From assembly GCF_001638985.1 (NCBI RefSeq), contig NW_017265139.1:1178001-1242000 (forward strand): a DNA stretch of 64,000 nt, read 5' to 3'. The stretch comes from Phycomyces blakesleeanus NRRL 1555(-). Its lineage: Eukaryota; Mucoromycota; Mucoromycetes; Mucorales; Phycomycetaceae. This document shows, piece after piece, positions 49,608-63,355 of this stretch. The notes under the pieces were generated by a model. It did no database searches. It was not told where the DNA came from and was given only the letters and a program-made list of their open reading frames with translations. The translations under genes were made by a program, and so were the position numbers. Position 1 is the first letter of the stretch, and the number at the start of each line of letters is the position of its first letter.

Positions 49608-51415
49608 TTAGTATCGACAGACTCCACCATAAATCTTTTCACAGCCACTCATCCGTAGTGTGGGCAAGTATGGCAGTGGTAATGGTAGTGGAGGTGGGGG
49701 AGAAGGAGATGTTCTTGACGAAACTGTCGATGTCGATGCCGATGCTGATACTGATGCTGGTACCGAAGTTGAAGTTGAAGTTGAAGTTGAAGTTGAAGTT
49801 GAAGTCGCTATTAAAGGACTATGCTTTTGGTTGGCAGGTAAGAGTGAGCGTAGAGGTACTCCTGACGATGTGTTGAAGACTTTTGTAGGATTTACAACAT
49901 CAGCAGACGGAGGTTGAGGCAGACCATAATTGTTGTGGCTGTGGCTGTAGTGGTGAGGACTGTAGTAGGATGGGGGTGGACCGGGTGAGTTGGATACATA
50001 CACCAGCGTAGGTTGTGGGGGAGGGGCCGAGTAAGATGTCAGGGAAAGTGCAGGAGAAGATGAGGCAGAAGAAGGTAAGGAATGGAATCCAGTACTACCA
50101 TTATTCATATTTGCTGTTGTTGGAGCTGTTGCGGATTTTGCGGTTGTTGGAGTAATTGCAGTGGTTGTGATGGTGCCTGTGAAGCTATTTGGTCCGGGAT
50201 AGCCAGAATAACCCATTTGAGGTGGCAGTGTTAAGGGAGGTGGGTTTCCAGGTTGACTGTCATCGTATTGGTAGCCAGAAATAGACGACGAAGAAGAAGA
50301 CATTGAGGATGTTGGGTGCATGGGCGACAATGGGCTCAACGGAGTCTGGGCAAATACCCGGGAAAATAATGGATTGGGAGAAGTGGGTAATGAAGGGGTA
50401 CTTGCGGAATAATGATTGGTTGGGAATGATTGGTGGTGGTACTGCAATTGATCTTGAGAATTCTGAGGGATAGGCACTGTTTGGCGTCTGTCTTGTGTAA
50501 TTGATGGTCGACTAACGGGTGATTGTGGGGTACTATTGGCCTGCTGCAATTGGCGAGAAGATTGACCCACCACCAAAGGGTCTAGCTGACTTACTAAGCG
50601 CTGGTTGTCTAGTTGAAGGTCCTAAGATTGTAATAATAGAAGAAAAGTAGATCTGATTAGTTATTTGTGTCTATAGGCTACAGTTGCTAATCCCATTAAT
50701 CTATTGAATTTTGTCTTGTACCTTTATATAATCCAGTGCTAATTTGAGAATATTTCCTTTGTTTGGCTTCTGTCCTGGCTGAAGAGCATTGGGAACTACC
50801 TGAGACAATTCAAGTATCGTGTTGTTTATATTGTCACGTCTTCTACGTTCAACGTGGTTGTGGTTTTCACGTCTACGTTGAATTCTTTCAATCGCCGTCT
50901 TGCTGTCCAAATTGTTTCTATTTGATCTAATTAGTTTGACTGACTTTTTATACCCACACAGATATATATATATAATTGGGGGGTATATTTGGGTATATTC
51001 AAGTATATATATATATTTACCTGTTCAAAATATTAACACCATTGACCTTGTAGGCAGTCTGTTTCTTTGGTTTTGACTTCTTCTTGTTCTTCTTTTGTGG
51101 ATTGAGATCAGACGTAAAATTGAGAAAAAGGGCGCGGTTGGGCAGACGTTTAGGATCTTCAAAGTTTTGGTTTCTACGGGCGTTTGGACTCTGTTCGTCG
51201 ACCGAGCTGTCTTCTTCGTCGTCTTCTTCATCTTCTTCGTCTTCGAGAAAGTCGTCGTCCTCATCAATCATCATTGCCGCAAACTGATCTTCGGTTCGGG
51301 CCTGTCTATGTGGTGCGGTCAGGTGGACTGGAGAAATTGAGGCAGGGGATAAAGGGTAGTTTGTCATTGTGTGGGTTGCGAATGAAACCTTCTGATCGCT
51401 AATAGGCCAGACCAT
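49608..51415 (-). CDS. bHLH transcription factor
   Basis: Three exons (51415-51021, 50917-50722, 50621-49608) give 534 residues. An acidic tract (DEDDDFLEDEEDEEDDEED, about 50-70) and a Lys-rich patch (KKNKKKSKPKK) precede the bHLH. The basic region is RRENHNHVERRRRDNIN with the His-Glu-Arg E-box-reading residues. Helix 1 is NTILELSQVVPN and helix 2 NKGNILKLALDYIK; the intron falls right after helix 2. The downstream segment DLQLDNQRLVSQL may extend dimerisation. The remaining ~320 residues are Ser/Pro/Gln-rich with a Thr-Ser repeat from a GAAGTT microsatellite (about 49765-49805). Nuclear E-box regulator; targets unknown. Met17 (51367) is an alternative start. Confidence 0.88.
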
Positions 51416-51554
51416 GTAATTAAATAAGCATCAAAGTCAAAGAAGAAGAGGTAAGAAAAGGAAAGGAAGAAAATTAAAATAGGTACACATGGCAACAAAA
51501 AATAAAAATAAAAAATAAAAAAATTTCTACTAGCGTTTTTTTTTATAAGTATAT

Positions 51555-52106
51555 TTAATTTCTTCTTCTTCTTTTGGTTCCTGATGCCAGCACCGCCCAA
51601 CCTTGATCATGAAAGTGACTCGATGACTTTAGGGTACCGCACCAGTAGGTTTCCCACGGTACCATCCAATCACCGCCACAAGACTGATTATAATACTGAG
51701 AGAGGGTGTACATTGACCATTTTATATTCCTCCCCGCTTTGATGAATACGCTTTCTCCGGTCCATCGGTTGAGAAGGCTTGTCGGCAAAACCTTGTAAAG
51801 AAATCTATAGAACTAATAGTAATCAAGATTGTAGTAGCAACAATAGACATCATTTCAAGAGAGCCGGAAAACGGAAGACCTTGTCAACTTAGTTGGACCA
51901 CTCTTTTTGTACAACCCAGTCAACTTCATCGCCTGAGACCTTTGAAGGATGTCAATGCCGCCATTCATTTGATCAGGGCATCTTATCAACGATAAGGCCA
52001 TATATCGGCCGATTCGTGTACCCAAGAAAATCTCAAGTTGTAATTGAGAGTAGTAAAACAGGCCAAGTTTGGAAGCATTTGCCATCCAAGAAATCCCTAG
52101 CACCAA
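51555..52106 (-). pseudogene. Possible LINE-type reverse transcriptase C-terminal relic
   Basis: The region is less AT-rich than its flanks. On the minus strand, 52106-51855 reads FLGTRIGRYMALSLIRCPDQ followed by NGGIDILQRSQAMKLTGL, resembling the FxWGxxxxxIAxxxxxxPxxxGGIGIxDxxxQxxAL pattern after the RT core of LINEs. After stops and a frame change, 51830-51558 reads FYRFLYKVLPTSLLNRW, like the zf-RVT-region motif. No RT catalytic core is present, so this is at best a short fragment. Plus-strand ORFs over the same DNA look like shadows, but I cannot exclude a small host gene. Confidence 0.4.
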
Positions 52107-53476
52107 AAAAGAAATAAACGCACAAAAATATCATTCACTCCGCCTATTCAACCCCTTCACTACAAAAAATAATAATAAAAATAAAATAAAAACGCACAGA
52201 TGGTTCGCCGCCGAGAAGGTTTTTTTTTTTTATTATAAAAATAATTAAACTCTCTCGTCTTCTTTACGCCTATTGGAAATCTATCTATCCACACGAGATT
52301 TTCCTCCCCCTCTTAATTAGCCCAATATTCTTATTTTAATTTCCATGTCTTTAGACTTCTTGTAATTCACGCCACTTTCTACCCATATTAATCCCTCTTC
52401 TTCATCCTTGTCTTCATCGGATCGCCGCATGCACATTTACAATAATATTTCGCCTCATTCGTCTCAGATATATTCTTAATTTTTGCTTTTCATTTTTGGC
52501 ATCCGATCAAGAAGACCCTAAAAGAAGTAAGGACCATTTTTACCCTTCATCTCCCGTTTCCTCTTCCTTATTTTTATTATTTTATTTTTATCATCATTAT
52601 TACTCTTTACCCTTAATAATATAGAGGCGCGTGCGTGCGAATTTATTATTAAGAAAATTTTACTTTATCGAATGTATATATATACATAAAAATATACCCG
52701 TAAACTTATTTACTTGATTTTATACACTTACAAGTGGTGCGTTATTTAGACTTCTTTAGAAATTAGACGCCAAAAATCATAAAAGAAAAAGAAAGTATAA
52801 GGGTTACTGTGACTGTCCAAGACACACAAAACATACGTTTACTAGAACCAAGTGTAACAAATTACCCATGATCTTACCCTGTATTTTACTTTCTTAAAAA
52901 ATATATATATAAAAATATATAAATTAATAAATTAGTATATATATTTGTATAATCTATATACACATTTCCCATTATAACTATTACGGATTTCTTGGAACTG
53001 TCCTTCCGTAAGAATATGCATCAAATTCATTCAATCCAGAGCACGATCAATTCCACGTGTGTGGCCATATAACATGCACAAACACAAATATGAACACGAA
53101 CACAAGCACAAACACTAATAGACGTACATGCATACATATAAGTATATACATACATACACATATATATATATATGTATCCATATGTTTACATTTGTGTGTT
53201 TGTACACAAAGACACACAACACACTATCATTACAAAATCCTTCTTTATCCTCTTCCTCTTTTTTGACCGCTTTTCATGTACCCTGGTGGCTTGTACTTCT
53301 TTTTCAATGCAAATTTTACCTCTCCAAACCCTCTGCAACCCTACCCTCCAAGCCAACAACGAACGAACGAAAGAAAGCGAGAGAAATACTGCTTGACAAT
53401 TTGAAAAGAATAAAAACAAATATACATATAAATATACATATATACGAGATATAGAAATAAAGACACAGTTTAGATC
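52107..53476. other. Intergenic, promoter side of IPI3 homologue
   Basis: AT-rich. TATA-like tracts near 52675 and 52905 and an ACACAA-rich repeat (53073-53110). A CACGTG E-box lies at 53054-53059, about 420 bp before the Ipi3 ATG. No gene seen. Confidence 0.55.
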
Positions 53477-55348
53477 ATGTTCACAGAAGTCGCCCTCTCA
53501 GCATCAAGCACAGACTCAACAATCTATGTGTGGGACATCCGCTCAGGGTCAACCCTCTTTTCATTCAAACAGTCAATGTCACCAAAGGCTGGCCTGGCTC
53601 GTGTGCCTCGTCCAGGTGCTACTCTCCAGACAGGTGCTATTCTCACTGCACAGACTGACCGCGCTGTGCTCAATGTCTACGGCTGGCAACGCGATCAGAT
53701 TCTTCACAAAATGACAACTCCCGAAAAAATAATTACCGTCACTGCATCACACCAGGGAGCATACGTAGCAGGTGCCACAGCAACCGGTCGAGTATATCTC
53801 TGGCACATCGCAACCGGCCACCTCTTGCGCGTATTCGAAGCTCATTATCGCGCAATTACCCGTCTTGCATTCAGCGACGACGACACCACTCTACTGACTG
53901 CCAGTGAAGATGCCTCTGTCAACGTCTGGGTTCTGGCCAACCTTCTGGACACAACCCAGAGCGACGACCAGCACGATGCCATGGAACGTCCTTCGCCTCT
54001 TTACTCCTGGTCAGACCACACACTCCCAATCACAGATATGCACGTCGGATGTGGTACCATGGCTGGTGCTCGTGTTTACACTGCCAGTCAGGATCATACC
54101 GTCAAACTATGGGATCTGGCTACCGGAAAGCACCTCACCACCTTCCTTTTCCCAAAACCAGTCTCTGTAGTCGTCGTAAATCCCTCAGAAAGCATGCTCT
54201 TTGCTGCGTGCGAAGACAAAATCTATTCAGTCGAGTTGTACAGAAGACGCCAGGACAAGACATACGGTACACACACCGTAGAGAGTGTTGGTGGGATGGG
54301 TAAGGTTGAATCAGTCGGCATCAAAACAGTTGACCCAATTTCATCCAAAATCCAAGCAAGCTCTGAACCATCTCTTGGAACTGTGTTCTCTGGTCACACG
54401 TAAGCTTTGTTAACATTTCTTTATTCTATTTTATACTATTGCTATTGCTATTGCTATTGCTACTATTAGAATAACTATTCTCTTCTTCTGTATTCGCTTA
54501 TTTATTTATTTCTATATATTGTGTGTAGTGGACCTATTACAGGTCTTAGTCTATCATTCGATGATAGTCTTTTGGTTTCTTCATCAGAAGATGGAAATTG
54601 TATAGTATGGGATGTAGCCAGTCGACAGCCATTACGTAAATTTGAGTCCCACAAGGGACATGTTACTTTTGTCTCTTGCTTCTTGCGCCCAGCGGAATTA
54701 CTCACAGGTGCTAGCTCACAAAAGATCACTCCCATGGCGTGGAAACCATTTAAACGTGCCATGGTGTCACAAGAAGAAGAGCGTAGAAATGGATCAGAGC
54801 AAATCGTGATGGACACCCACATGGTAAATATTTCTCACACTTTAAAACTGGAGCAAATCTTTAGATGCACATATTATATTATATTATATACAAAATCTAA
54901 AATTTATGAATCAACTCACCCATTTCTCTTTGTAAAATATATGTATGTATGAAAAATTAGGATCTTAAACAACATCAACAGCTTGTTGAGGCTGGTCCTC
55001 TTTATTCTTCATTACCCACCCCAACAGAATCTATTCAGAAAGCAAAGATAATGTTAAAAGAGATGAAGGTATAAAATATACATATATATATATATTGTGT
55101 GTGTGGAGTAGACAGATAAAAAAATGATTACATTTATTGTATTTATTTAAATTGTCTTCTTATTTTTCTCTCTCTCTTTGGTGTAGACTGAAGATTCTAG
55201 TACATCTTTACAATCCCAGGTTACAGCACTTCAGTCTGAATTGATCCGTCTAAATGAACATCACGGAAAGGTAAAAGCGCTACATGACGAATTGTACAAT
55301 ACAATGGTGGATGAATTTGTCTCCAAGCGTCGGAAGCACACAGCATAA
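53477..55348 (+). CDS. IPI3: Ipi3/WDR18-type WD40 protein of the Rix1 complex
   Basis: Four exons (53477-54399, 54529-54823, 54961-55068, 55187-55348) give 495 residues. WD repeats end in recognisable units: TIYVWDIRSGS (about 15-25), RVYLWHIATGH, SVNVWVLANLL, TVKLWDLATGK and NCIVWDVASRQ. The C-terminal 90 residues form a coiled-coil-like tail (LQSQVTALQSELIRLNEHH) as in Ipi3. With Rix1 and Ipi1 it processes ITS2 and matures pre-60S ribosomes in the nucleus. The two short 3' exons would be missed by ORF length filters; they complete the conserved tail. It shares the ribosome-biogenesis theme with the nucleolin-like gene at 4583, though far apart. Confidence 0.87.
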
Positions 55349-55540
55349 TACAATATCATATCATATCATATAATAAAGAAAAAAAGAAGAAATCGAAAAT
55401 ATATATATATATATCGAATTATCGACCAAAGTCAACCTATTCTATAACATCATCTGTAAAGAACATACGAAAAGACGAAGACGAAGAAGAAATCAACAAG
55501 ATAATAGCAATTGCTACTTTGTGAATATTTCTATACGTCA

Positions 55541-55571
<31 letters not shown>

Positions 55572-55817
55572 ATACAAAAAAATGAGCTCTCCTTTATCAC
55601 AGTATAAACCAAGGTATACACATCTTTAAGGAGTATATCGAACACCAAGTCCCTTCAATATTTGTTTTCTTTTTTTCAAAGAAATTATTATTATGTGTGT
55701 ATTTAATATATATAAATATTAACCTTTATAATTATGAAGAATAACAAGTAAATAAATGCGACTGGATATTATACAATGAATTAAATGTTTTGCTCAATAA
55801 AGCAATTAACCCCTATA
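55349..55817. other. 3' region between convergent genes
   Basis: AT-rich spacer with TA tracts (55401-55412, 55541-55568) between the Ipi3 and Kin1 stop codons. No gene seen. Confidence 0.6.
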
Positions 55818-56481
55818 TTACAACTTCAACTCGGCCAAAATACGACTACACATGTTCTTATACTGCCATGGGTCGCCACTGACCCTTCTGAACTGTAGAC
55901 CATGCATACCCAGCAACCAAGGTACCTTGACAATGTAGATTTCAAATCGTACAACCAGGTCAGGTACTGTAACTGGTGTGGGTGTCTGGGCTTGAGTTGT
56001 AATTGCAGGATCCAGCTGACCAGATGCAGAAGAAGCTCCCTCTGAAGGCGATGAGGACGACGACGCTGATGAAAGATCCTCCGAGTCATAAGAATTATTA
56101 TTGTTTGGGTCCAAATCATCTTCTTCGTCTTCAGGCTTCACCACTCTTTTCATGTCGATACTCGGTATATGTACACACTCAAACCGTCCTCTTCCTTCCC
56201 GCCATTTGACTCCAATACGCTCCAATACCCGGATAAGATCTGCTCTAATCACAGACGGGTGTTTTGTAGAAGTAGTGGTGACAGAAAACAAGCCCTTGAT
56301 AAATACAGGCCGGATATTCTCGTCGGCTGAGCCTTGCTGAGTACAGGACGCCCCATTAACTGTCGGGGGAAATACTTGTTCATGGTTATGGGGCTTTTTC
56401 GGTTCAGGGGCGGATACTTTCGGAAGATTCTGAATGGGTGCTGCCTTGCCTTGAGATATACGATTGGTAATAGTATTGGTT

Positions 56482-56525
<44 letters not shown>

Positions 56526-59493
56526 TGAAGGGGTAATAGTGGCAGTTTTGTTATTATAATTAGTATTAGTATTAGTATTAGTATTGGTGATGGTGGTAGG
56601 TGTTCGGGAGGTATTTATCAAAGACTGTCTCCGCTTAGAGGAGTTTGCAAATGTTAGGTCTGATGAGCCAGTGCTTGTCATTCGACTGAAAAAATGTGTC
56701 ATCTTTTGTCCAAATCCTTGATTATCAGGCGGAGAAACACTGTTCATATTAAACGAATCTGGAGCAGGGAGGGAATTGGCGTGGGCGTAGGATTTGGTCC
56801 GGTTCTGTCTGTTCTTACCCCACCGATTGTCAGATTTGGAAGGGATAGGAATGGGTGCACTGTCAGTAGAATAGTCTGCACTCTGGTTACGCTGCCGGCT
56901 AGATTTGCGTCGAGCGTCTTCGCGTGGTTTGGGCGTCGTCTCATGCTGAGGTACACGAGAAAGAACCTGGCTTAGACGTCTAAAGACACTTGCATCGCGT
57001 ACAGCACTTGATCTCTTTGATTCATCGTCGTCTTCATTAGTGCGTGCAGTGTGTTCTGAGTTGCGGGTGGATGACCGACTAAAGAATCGAGTGAGGCTGT
57101 GGTTGAGTAAGTTGGGTCGATCGGTTTCCACAATGTGACCCTCGTCATCCACCCGGATATTAGCTTTTCCTCGGTGATTATATGCAACCCCAGTAGATGC
57201 TCCACCGTGGTGCGTGTCTCGAAGTTCGAGTGGGTTTTCATGAGGGTCGACGAATATTGATGGCTCTAGAGAATTCTTAGCAATGTAAGAAGATTCTGGG
57301 ACTGATATATCCGGTAGTCGTGAACCGAGAGGTACATCGTCTGATGAAAGTGTGCTACCAACAGAGCTTTTTTCATCCGGTGCTTCTGCTACCCTCTTCT
57401 CTCTCTCTATGCGTTCTTTTACAAGGTAGTATATCGAGACAAGTGGGTGGTAAGCAGATGGGACTGACTGCGGATCGTTGTTTGAGAGCGAGAATGACTT
57501 TCGGCTGCCCAGAGTAGGGTGTGCAAAGCGAGAATGATAATGAATTCGATTAGCTTCAGCGCATCGTTCAGCTAGTATCTTTGCAGCCTTTTGATACTCT
57601 TCAGACGTTATGATTGCTTCCAGCTGTTCTTTTATCTCGGTCTCTGTTCCAAACTCGAAACCTGTCATGCCGCGGATCACCTCTGGATCGACCGGAAGAG
57701 TCAAGGGAACACGTTCTGGAAGGTGGTTGTCGACCGGACCATCATACCCTTTGTTCATCCAAGGATGCACGATTATCTCAGACATCGTTGCTCTGTGGGC
57801 CGGATTTGTCACCAGCATGCGTGTCAGCACATTCTTGCATTCTAAAACAATATAGGGTTATGTATACATACTGTGCTTGTAAAGTTCACCTTTTTTTGGG
57901 TATTCTGTTTTATTTTATCTTATCTTATCTTATTTCTCTGTCTATGTTTCTTTTAAATGATAGTTATAATATTTACCTGAACTTAAATGAGATGGATAGT
58001 CTACTACACCTCGTTTGATTTTTTCATGAAGTATTGGCATATTCTGGTCATCAAAAGGTACCTTTCCACACACCAGAACATAAAGCACCACACCAAAACT
58101 CCAGACATCGACTTCTGGTCCAGTGTACGATCGTGCATTCAATAACTCGGGTGCGGCAAAGTATAGTGATCCACAGAATGTTGAGAGGTGTGAACGGGGA
58201 GAAAAGAGGTTCGAGAGACCAAAATCGATGATTTTGATCTGGCCAGATTGGGAGATGAGGATATTTTCGATTTTTAAATCTTTTATATAAAAACCAAAAT
58301 CAAAACCAAAAAAAAAATAAAAGAAAAAATAAGAAAAAGAATATATAGGGACTTGGTAAATATGAGCCCATAAACTTGGCATCCCTTATTCTAAACTTTA
58401 CCTCTGTGAACAATAGAGTTACGATGACAATAGTCTAAAGAGACGTTTGTTATTTAATATTTTGTGTGTAATATGTAATGTGTAATGTGTAATGTGTAAT
58501 GTGTAATGTGTGTAGTACGTAGTGTATGTATATGTGGGTTTAGTGTGTGCTATTAATACCTACCTAATGCACTGGCAATTTGTCGTGCAAAACTACGGGC
58601 CTGTTTTTCCTTTAACTTTCTGTGAGAGATGATGTAGTCTAGTAATTGACCACCATTTACATACTCCATAAACAGATAGTAGTATGGATCCAATACCACC
58701 ATTTCTTTAAGGCTGACAATATGCGGGTGGTGTAACAGTAGCATAATGCTGGCCTCTCGAATGGTTCTGATCTCCCTGTTTTCTCTCTTCTTTTTGCTAC
58801 TCTCTGACGAACTCTGTCTTTCTGAGGGTATTACTCGAGAAACGATCTTGACTGCAAGCTGATATCAAAGAGACCGAGACAGAAAGACATACAAATATAG
58901 AAATAGAAAGAAAAAGGTTATTAAACAAGAGTAAAGGGACATGCGTGTGTGTGTGCGTTCATGTAGGCGTAAATATTGTTCACAGATCATTCTTTTTCTG
59001 TGTATACACACATTATGTATAGGTGCATGTATGTATATGTATATGTACTCTAGTGGCTTCTTACTTTGTCTCCAGTAATATTGTGTACTGCCAATCTGAC
59101 TTTTCCCATTGAGCCAGATCCTAGAGTATTGATCAACGTAAAGTTTCCAATCACTCGCCTTGGTCTGGGTTTTTCTCGGTTATGATCACTCTTTAATGGT
59201 GTGGCTTTGTCATTACTGCTTGTGGTTTTGGATTCCTTTATTTTGTTGCGCGATCTGCTAGTCATCTGAGCATGTGTCTCTGGAGAAGACGACAGAGTGT
59301 CTGGTTCTGTGTAAAGTGGTAGTTCTGAAGGTATAGGTGAATCGGGTAGAATCTTGTTGCCGTCGGGACCGCCCACAACCTCATGGCCACTACTTATGCA
59401 AGGCCATGTACCCACATCGCTATCGTCTGCTGATTCTTCTGTTGAGTTTACTGAGCCCTTGTTATGGTCTCCTTTGTCTGTAGCTAGGTTCAT
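55818..59493 (-). CDS. Kin1/MARK/PAR-1 family serine/threonine kinase
   Basis: Five exons (59493-59065, 58858-58564, 58434-58402, 58279-57977, 57841-55818) give 1027 residues. The start is the first Met of the non-repetitive frame; 20 more in-frame residues exist upstream. The kinase domain (about 118-385) has [22 protein letters not shown] split by an intron, and DFGLSNLF. The activation loop [15 protein letters not shown] carries a candidate Thr for an LKB1-type kinase. A long Ser/Arg-rich linker follows with a 14-Thr run from a TAG-type microsatellite (56481-56524). The end (about 880-1027), closing [17 protein letters not shown], fits a KA1 membrane-binding domain. Kin1 kinases control polarity, septation and exocytosis at the cell cortex. 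One exon is 33 nt. Confidence 0.91.
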
Positions 59494-62400
59494 AGGTGGT
59501 TGTAGAATTATTGATTTTTCTTTATAGATATATAGATATATAGATATATACAATAAAAAAAAGGAAGTAGAAAAATAATATAATAGTATATAAAAATTGA
59601 AATTGAAATTGAATTAAAATAAAATAAAATAAAAAAATAAAATAAAATAAAATAGGCTCTCTCTCTCTCTCTCTCTTTGTGTGTGTGTGCGTGCGTATAA
59701 ATGCGTATGTATATGTGTGTATCTGTGTATGTATATGTATGTGTGTTTGGTGTCAACGGGTTGGCTTGCGGTAAATGGTCGTGCATCGGACATACCATTG
59801 AGACTCAGATAATATCGTGGGGACAGACATTACTTTTGGTGTAAATGAAAGGATCTATTGAGTACCTTGTACTAAGTTGTATACAATGAATAATAATAAT
59901 AATAATAATACCACAGTACATGGTCTATATTTTTATCTATATACAATTACACGATCATATATGTATATTTATATAGTATGTGTTTAAGTTGTATAATAAA
60001 AAGGAAAAAAAGACACGTTTCTTTTACGAGGATCTGTAACACGCTGGGTGTGAGTACAAGACTACTTTCATTCACAAAGCGCATTAAAAAAAATCAAAGC
60101 CGTATTTATATATTAAGTGTGTGGATACTTCTTTGATCAGTCAAACTTTATTCACTTTTACTAGACATCAAGTTAACATAAAAAAAATACCCCCCCTGCT
60201 GCGTCTTAGTCAATAGGAGTCTATTGATACCTCCTAGTATAAAGCGAATAAAATATACAAGGAACCCAGACTGCATGAATAAAGTTAAAACATAGCCAAT
60301 CCTAATGTATAAAAATAAAAATATTTATTGTATACATACATCCATACATATAATTTTATGATAAATACATCAATTGACCAGAATAGCCTTGTAAGAATGG
60401 ATTTAACATCATTAGAATTCTGCTATATTCTCTAAAGAAGTTCAATACAATACATATATGCCTTTTAGAATATCATTAGGCAATCTTATCCTTTAACTCT
60501 ATACAAGACATCCAAAGCCCGGTAAGTGCAATTAACCACTTAATCATTACTTACATTTTGTCTATCTCGTTAATATTGTAAGTATTGATTACAGCAAAAT
60601 TGTGAGCTTGAATGGCTTTATCTCAAACATTTATACCTGTGGTACGGTCTTAATTAAATGATTAAAGGAAAATAATGACTAGGTGAAGGCGGGGGTTCTT
60701 TGTTCTTTCAATATTATCATTATTTTATCTTGTGTACTTTGGAAATAAACACATTATTTAACTAGTTACTTGTTATATCATCTAGTGTGTTTCAATACTT
60801 GTAAATGATTGATAGTTTTAAAAGATAAAATAAAAATGATGTATAATACAAGAGTTCATATATATGTGTACTCCCTTTAGATTTATGTGCCGTATTTCTT
60901 GCCCAATATCTGGCTGTCATCAGTAACATTGTGATTTTGACGGCATTTGAGCCGACAATTAACTTCAAAGCCCATACCCATATTGCTGAAAAGTAGGGTA
61001 TCCAGTAAAACGAAATACCTTGTGTGAGTGTAATAGCTTGTGATTCACTCTGTCGAGTGTAAGAAATTGAATTTAAGCAAACATCCCATTATTCTTAGTC
61101 TTGGTGACATAAAAGAGACTTTAAGATTGCGAAATGATATTGTATCTTTAAATGCTCTACTATAGAGTGTATCAAACTCTCTACTTTGACTCTTTATCCT
61201 GCGCATTACATACTATAGTTTTACTACAAAAGACTACTTACTAGTTTATTTATATTGTTTGATATATTTGACTTTATCTCTCAATATGTGTGGAATCTAT
61301 TAAAGACATGCTATCCCTTGGGACAGTCCATTCGAGTAACCAATTTTCTCTTTGCGCATTAAACTCATTGTATTAGTATTAGCAGTAAAATAAAATAAAA
61401 AGCCATACACAAAAATCAACCCATGTATTTAGCAAAGATTCTCATAAGTCGAAAACAAAGAGTAAAATAGCGAATGTACGTATATCTTGCTATTATAATT
61501 TCCGTTTGGAGGGTGGATACCACAAGTTAATATATAATGCGAGCTGCAAGAGATGAAACAAGACTTTCTCCTCTCTCTTCTAGATACTCGAGACAATGAT
61601 CAACCAGTTTCTGCATATGAGTGTCTCTGTTTGCTTATTTATTTTTGTTCGAATTTCAAAAAAAAATGAGAAAGTGTAGGATCAAATCAATCCCTTTATG
61701 CGACTTTATCATTGCGTTTGTTGGTCCTCTTGGGAATTTTTTTTTGGAATTTTCAACCTTTTGTAGGTAGAAGTAAAGTATTTATTGATTTATCGGTAAT
61801 ATTACAAATATTGAGAAGTAGAAGAAGGAAAAACACATAGTAAAAGATAATGTAATATTTTATAGCCCAATTTCTGCTGAGCGCATATACATAATCATTG
61901 TAACTGAGGCCGTAGGATTTGTCACAAGAGTACCGACAGTTTCCTCTTCAACACTGAATCTAATTAGTAAGTTGAGGAGAAAATAGACTATTTATTTTAT
62001 TCTAAAAGAAAAGGTTTATTTCTGACGGCCTTAATCCAAGGACTAAACAAATGTCTTTAACTAAGTATACAAAATAAAATACATATATATATATATATAT
62101 ATGAAGATATTATCTAGTAAGCAAGAATACATTTGTAGTATAAGCAATTAAAAACCATGGATATAAATTACAGGCTGCATAGCTAAGAGCAAGAAAAATA
62201 CTAACTAACAATTTGGCCTTGCATCGGGAACAACTCGAAAGTCAAACTTGTTTGTGCATGAATACTATAATAGTTTGAGCTAGATTTTTTATTTTTACGT
62301 AAAGGATATCAAATATGACCACCAGTAAAATTACGTATTCGAATATGTTCAACTGCATCTTACGCACAGATAATATATTCCCAGGTATATAAATATATTC

Positions 62401-63355
62401 CTTTGAAAAAAAAAGACATGCATACATATATACACATACACATACACTTTCAAAGCTCAACAATTTTTTCGGTGTTATCACTGACTCAATATATATGATG
62501 ATATATAGGTTGAATAGTATATCCTTAGAAGATTTAAATTCTGTTTAATAACAACAACTAAAACGCTTTTCTAATAGATTTGATTTATAGGTTTGTATCT
62601 TTTAAAGACATTATATAAATTTTACATATTACTTCTTAGAGTGTGCCCGTGTATATTCTAGAAGATAGCACACAAATAACTAGCCTAAGATGATTGCGCC
62701 TCTTTCACGTCTCTTTGGCTTTGCCTGTGAAAAAATTATCCAAAACACTCGATACTTGGCATTAAGTATGTTTGACTGCTATTGATGTTGGAAATTTTAT
62801 TTCTTTAGATTACTGTCTGTGAAGTACAGGTAGAACTGTAGTTTTTTTTTTTGGATTAGTAATAACGATGAGACCATAAATTACTTTGATGATTCAATTG
62901 CCAATAACTATAGATGCGTTATCTTTATGGTTTTAAAGGCAAAATTTAAACTTTCTTTTCTCCCACAGAAAGATAAATAAATGAAACTCTTTAATCAAAC
63001 AGCCTTAATCTGCATTATATGGGTAAACTTTTGCAAAAGAGAGCTCAGTGCTTTATTCACACTACAGTATCCACAAGCTTCATCAGTTTTCCCGGGTATA
63101 TTACGAACGAGGCTTATGATCTGACGCAATTTAATCCTAAAGACGCAAATACTACAACCTCCGGATTTGTGGTATTTGTGTACTACATCTACACCATTGC
63201 GCAATTTACTGTGATTATGAAGATTCTGGTTAGACAAGAAACTATCCTCAATCAAATAAAAAAACTAATTAAGTATATAAGCATTGATTTGAGAATTGTT
63301 TTAATGGTATTCCCAATATTGTTACATATATAATAATAATAAAATCACCTTGACA
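59494..63355. other. Intergenic, promoter of Kin1 gene and unresolved islands
   Basis: No supported gene in 3.9 kb. Simple repeats: AT/ATAG tract (59526-59552), AATAAAAT, CT and GT tracts (59598-59745). Two less AT-rich islands, about 60890-61000 and 63000-63240, have short frames on both strands (for example minus-strand FEVNCRLKCRQNHNVTDD near 60910-60965) that may be decayed transposon pieces. I cannot assign them. Confidence 0.5.

Noticed and set aside
51893..52117. Plus-strand ORF with basic tail in the bHLH-Ipi3 spacer, and a spliced plus-strand model from an ATG near 51583
   Set aside because: Splice signals were weak and frames inconsistent; the minus strand has better family-like patterns, though neither is certain.
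63019..63333. 104-codon plus-strand ORF before the TauD-type gene
   Set aside because: Both strands are open here, and neither translation shows a recognisable motif; possibly a decayed transposon fragment.
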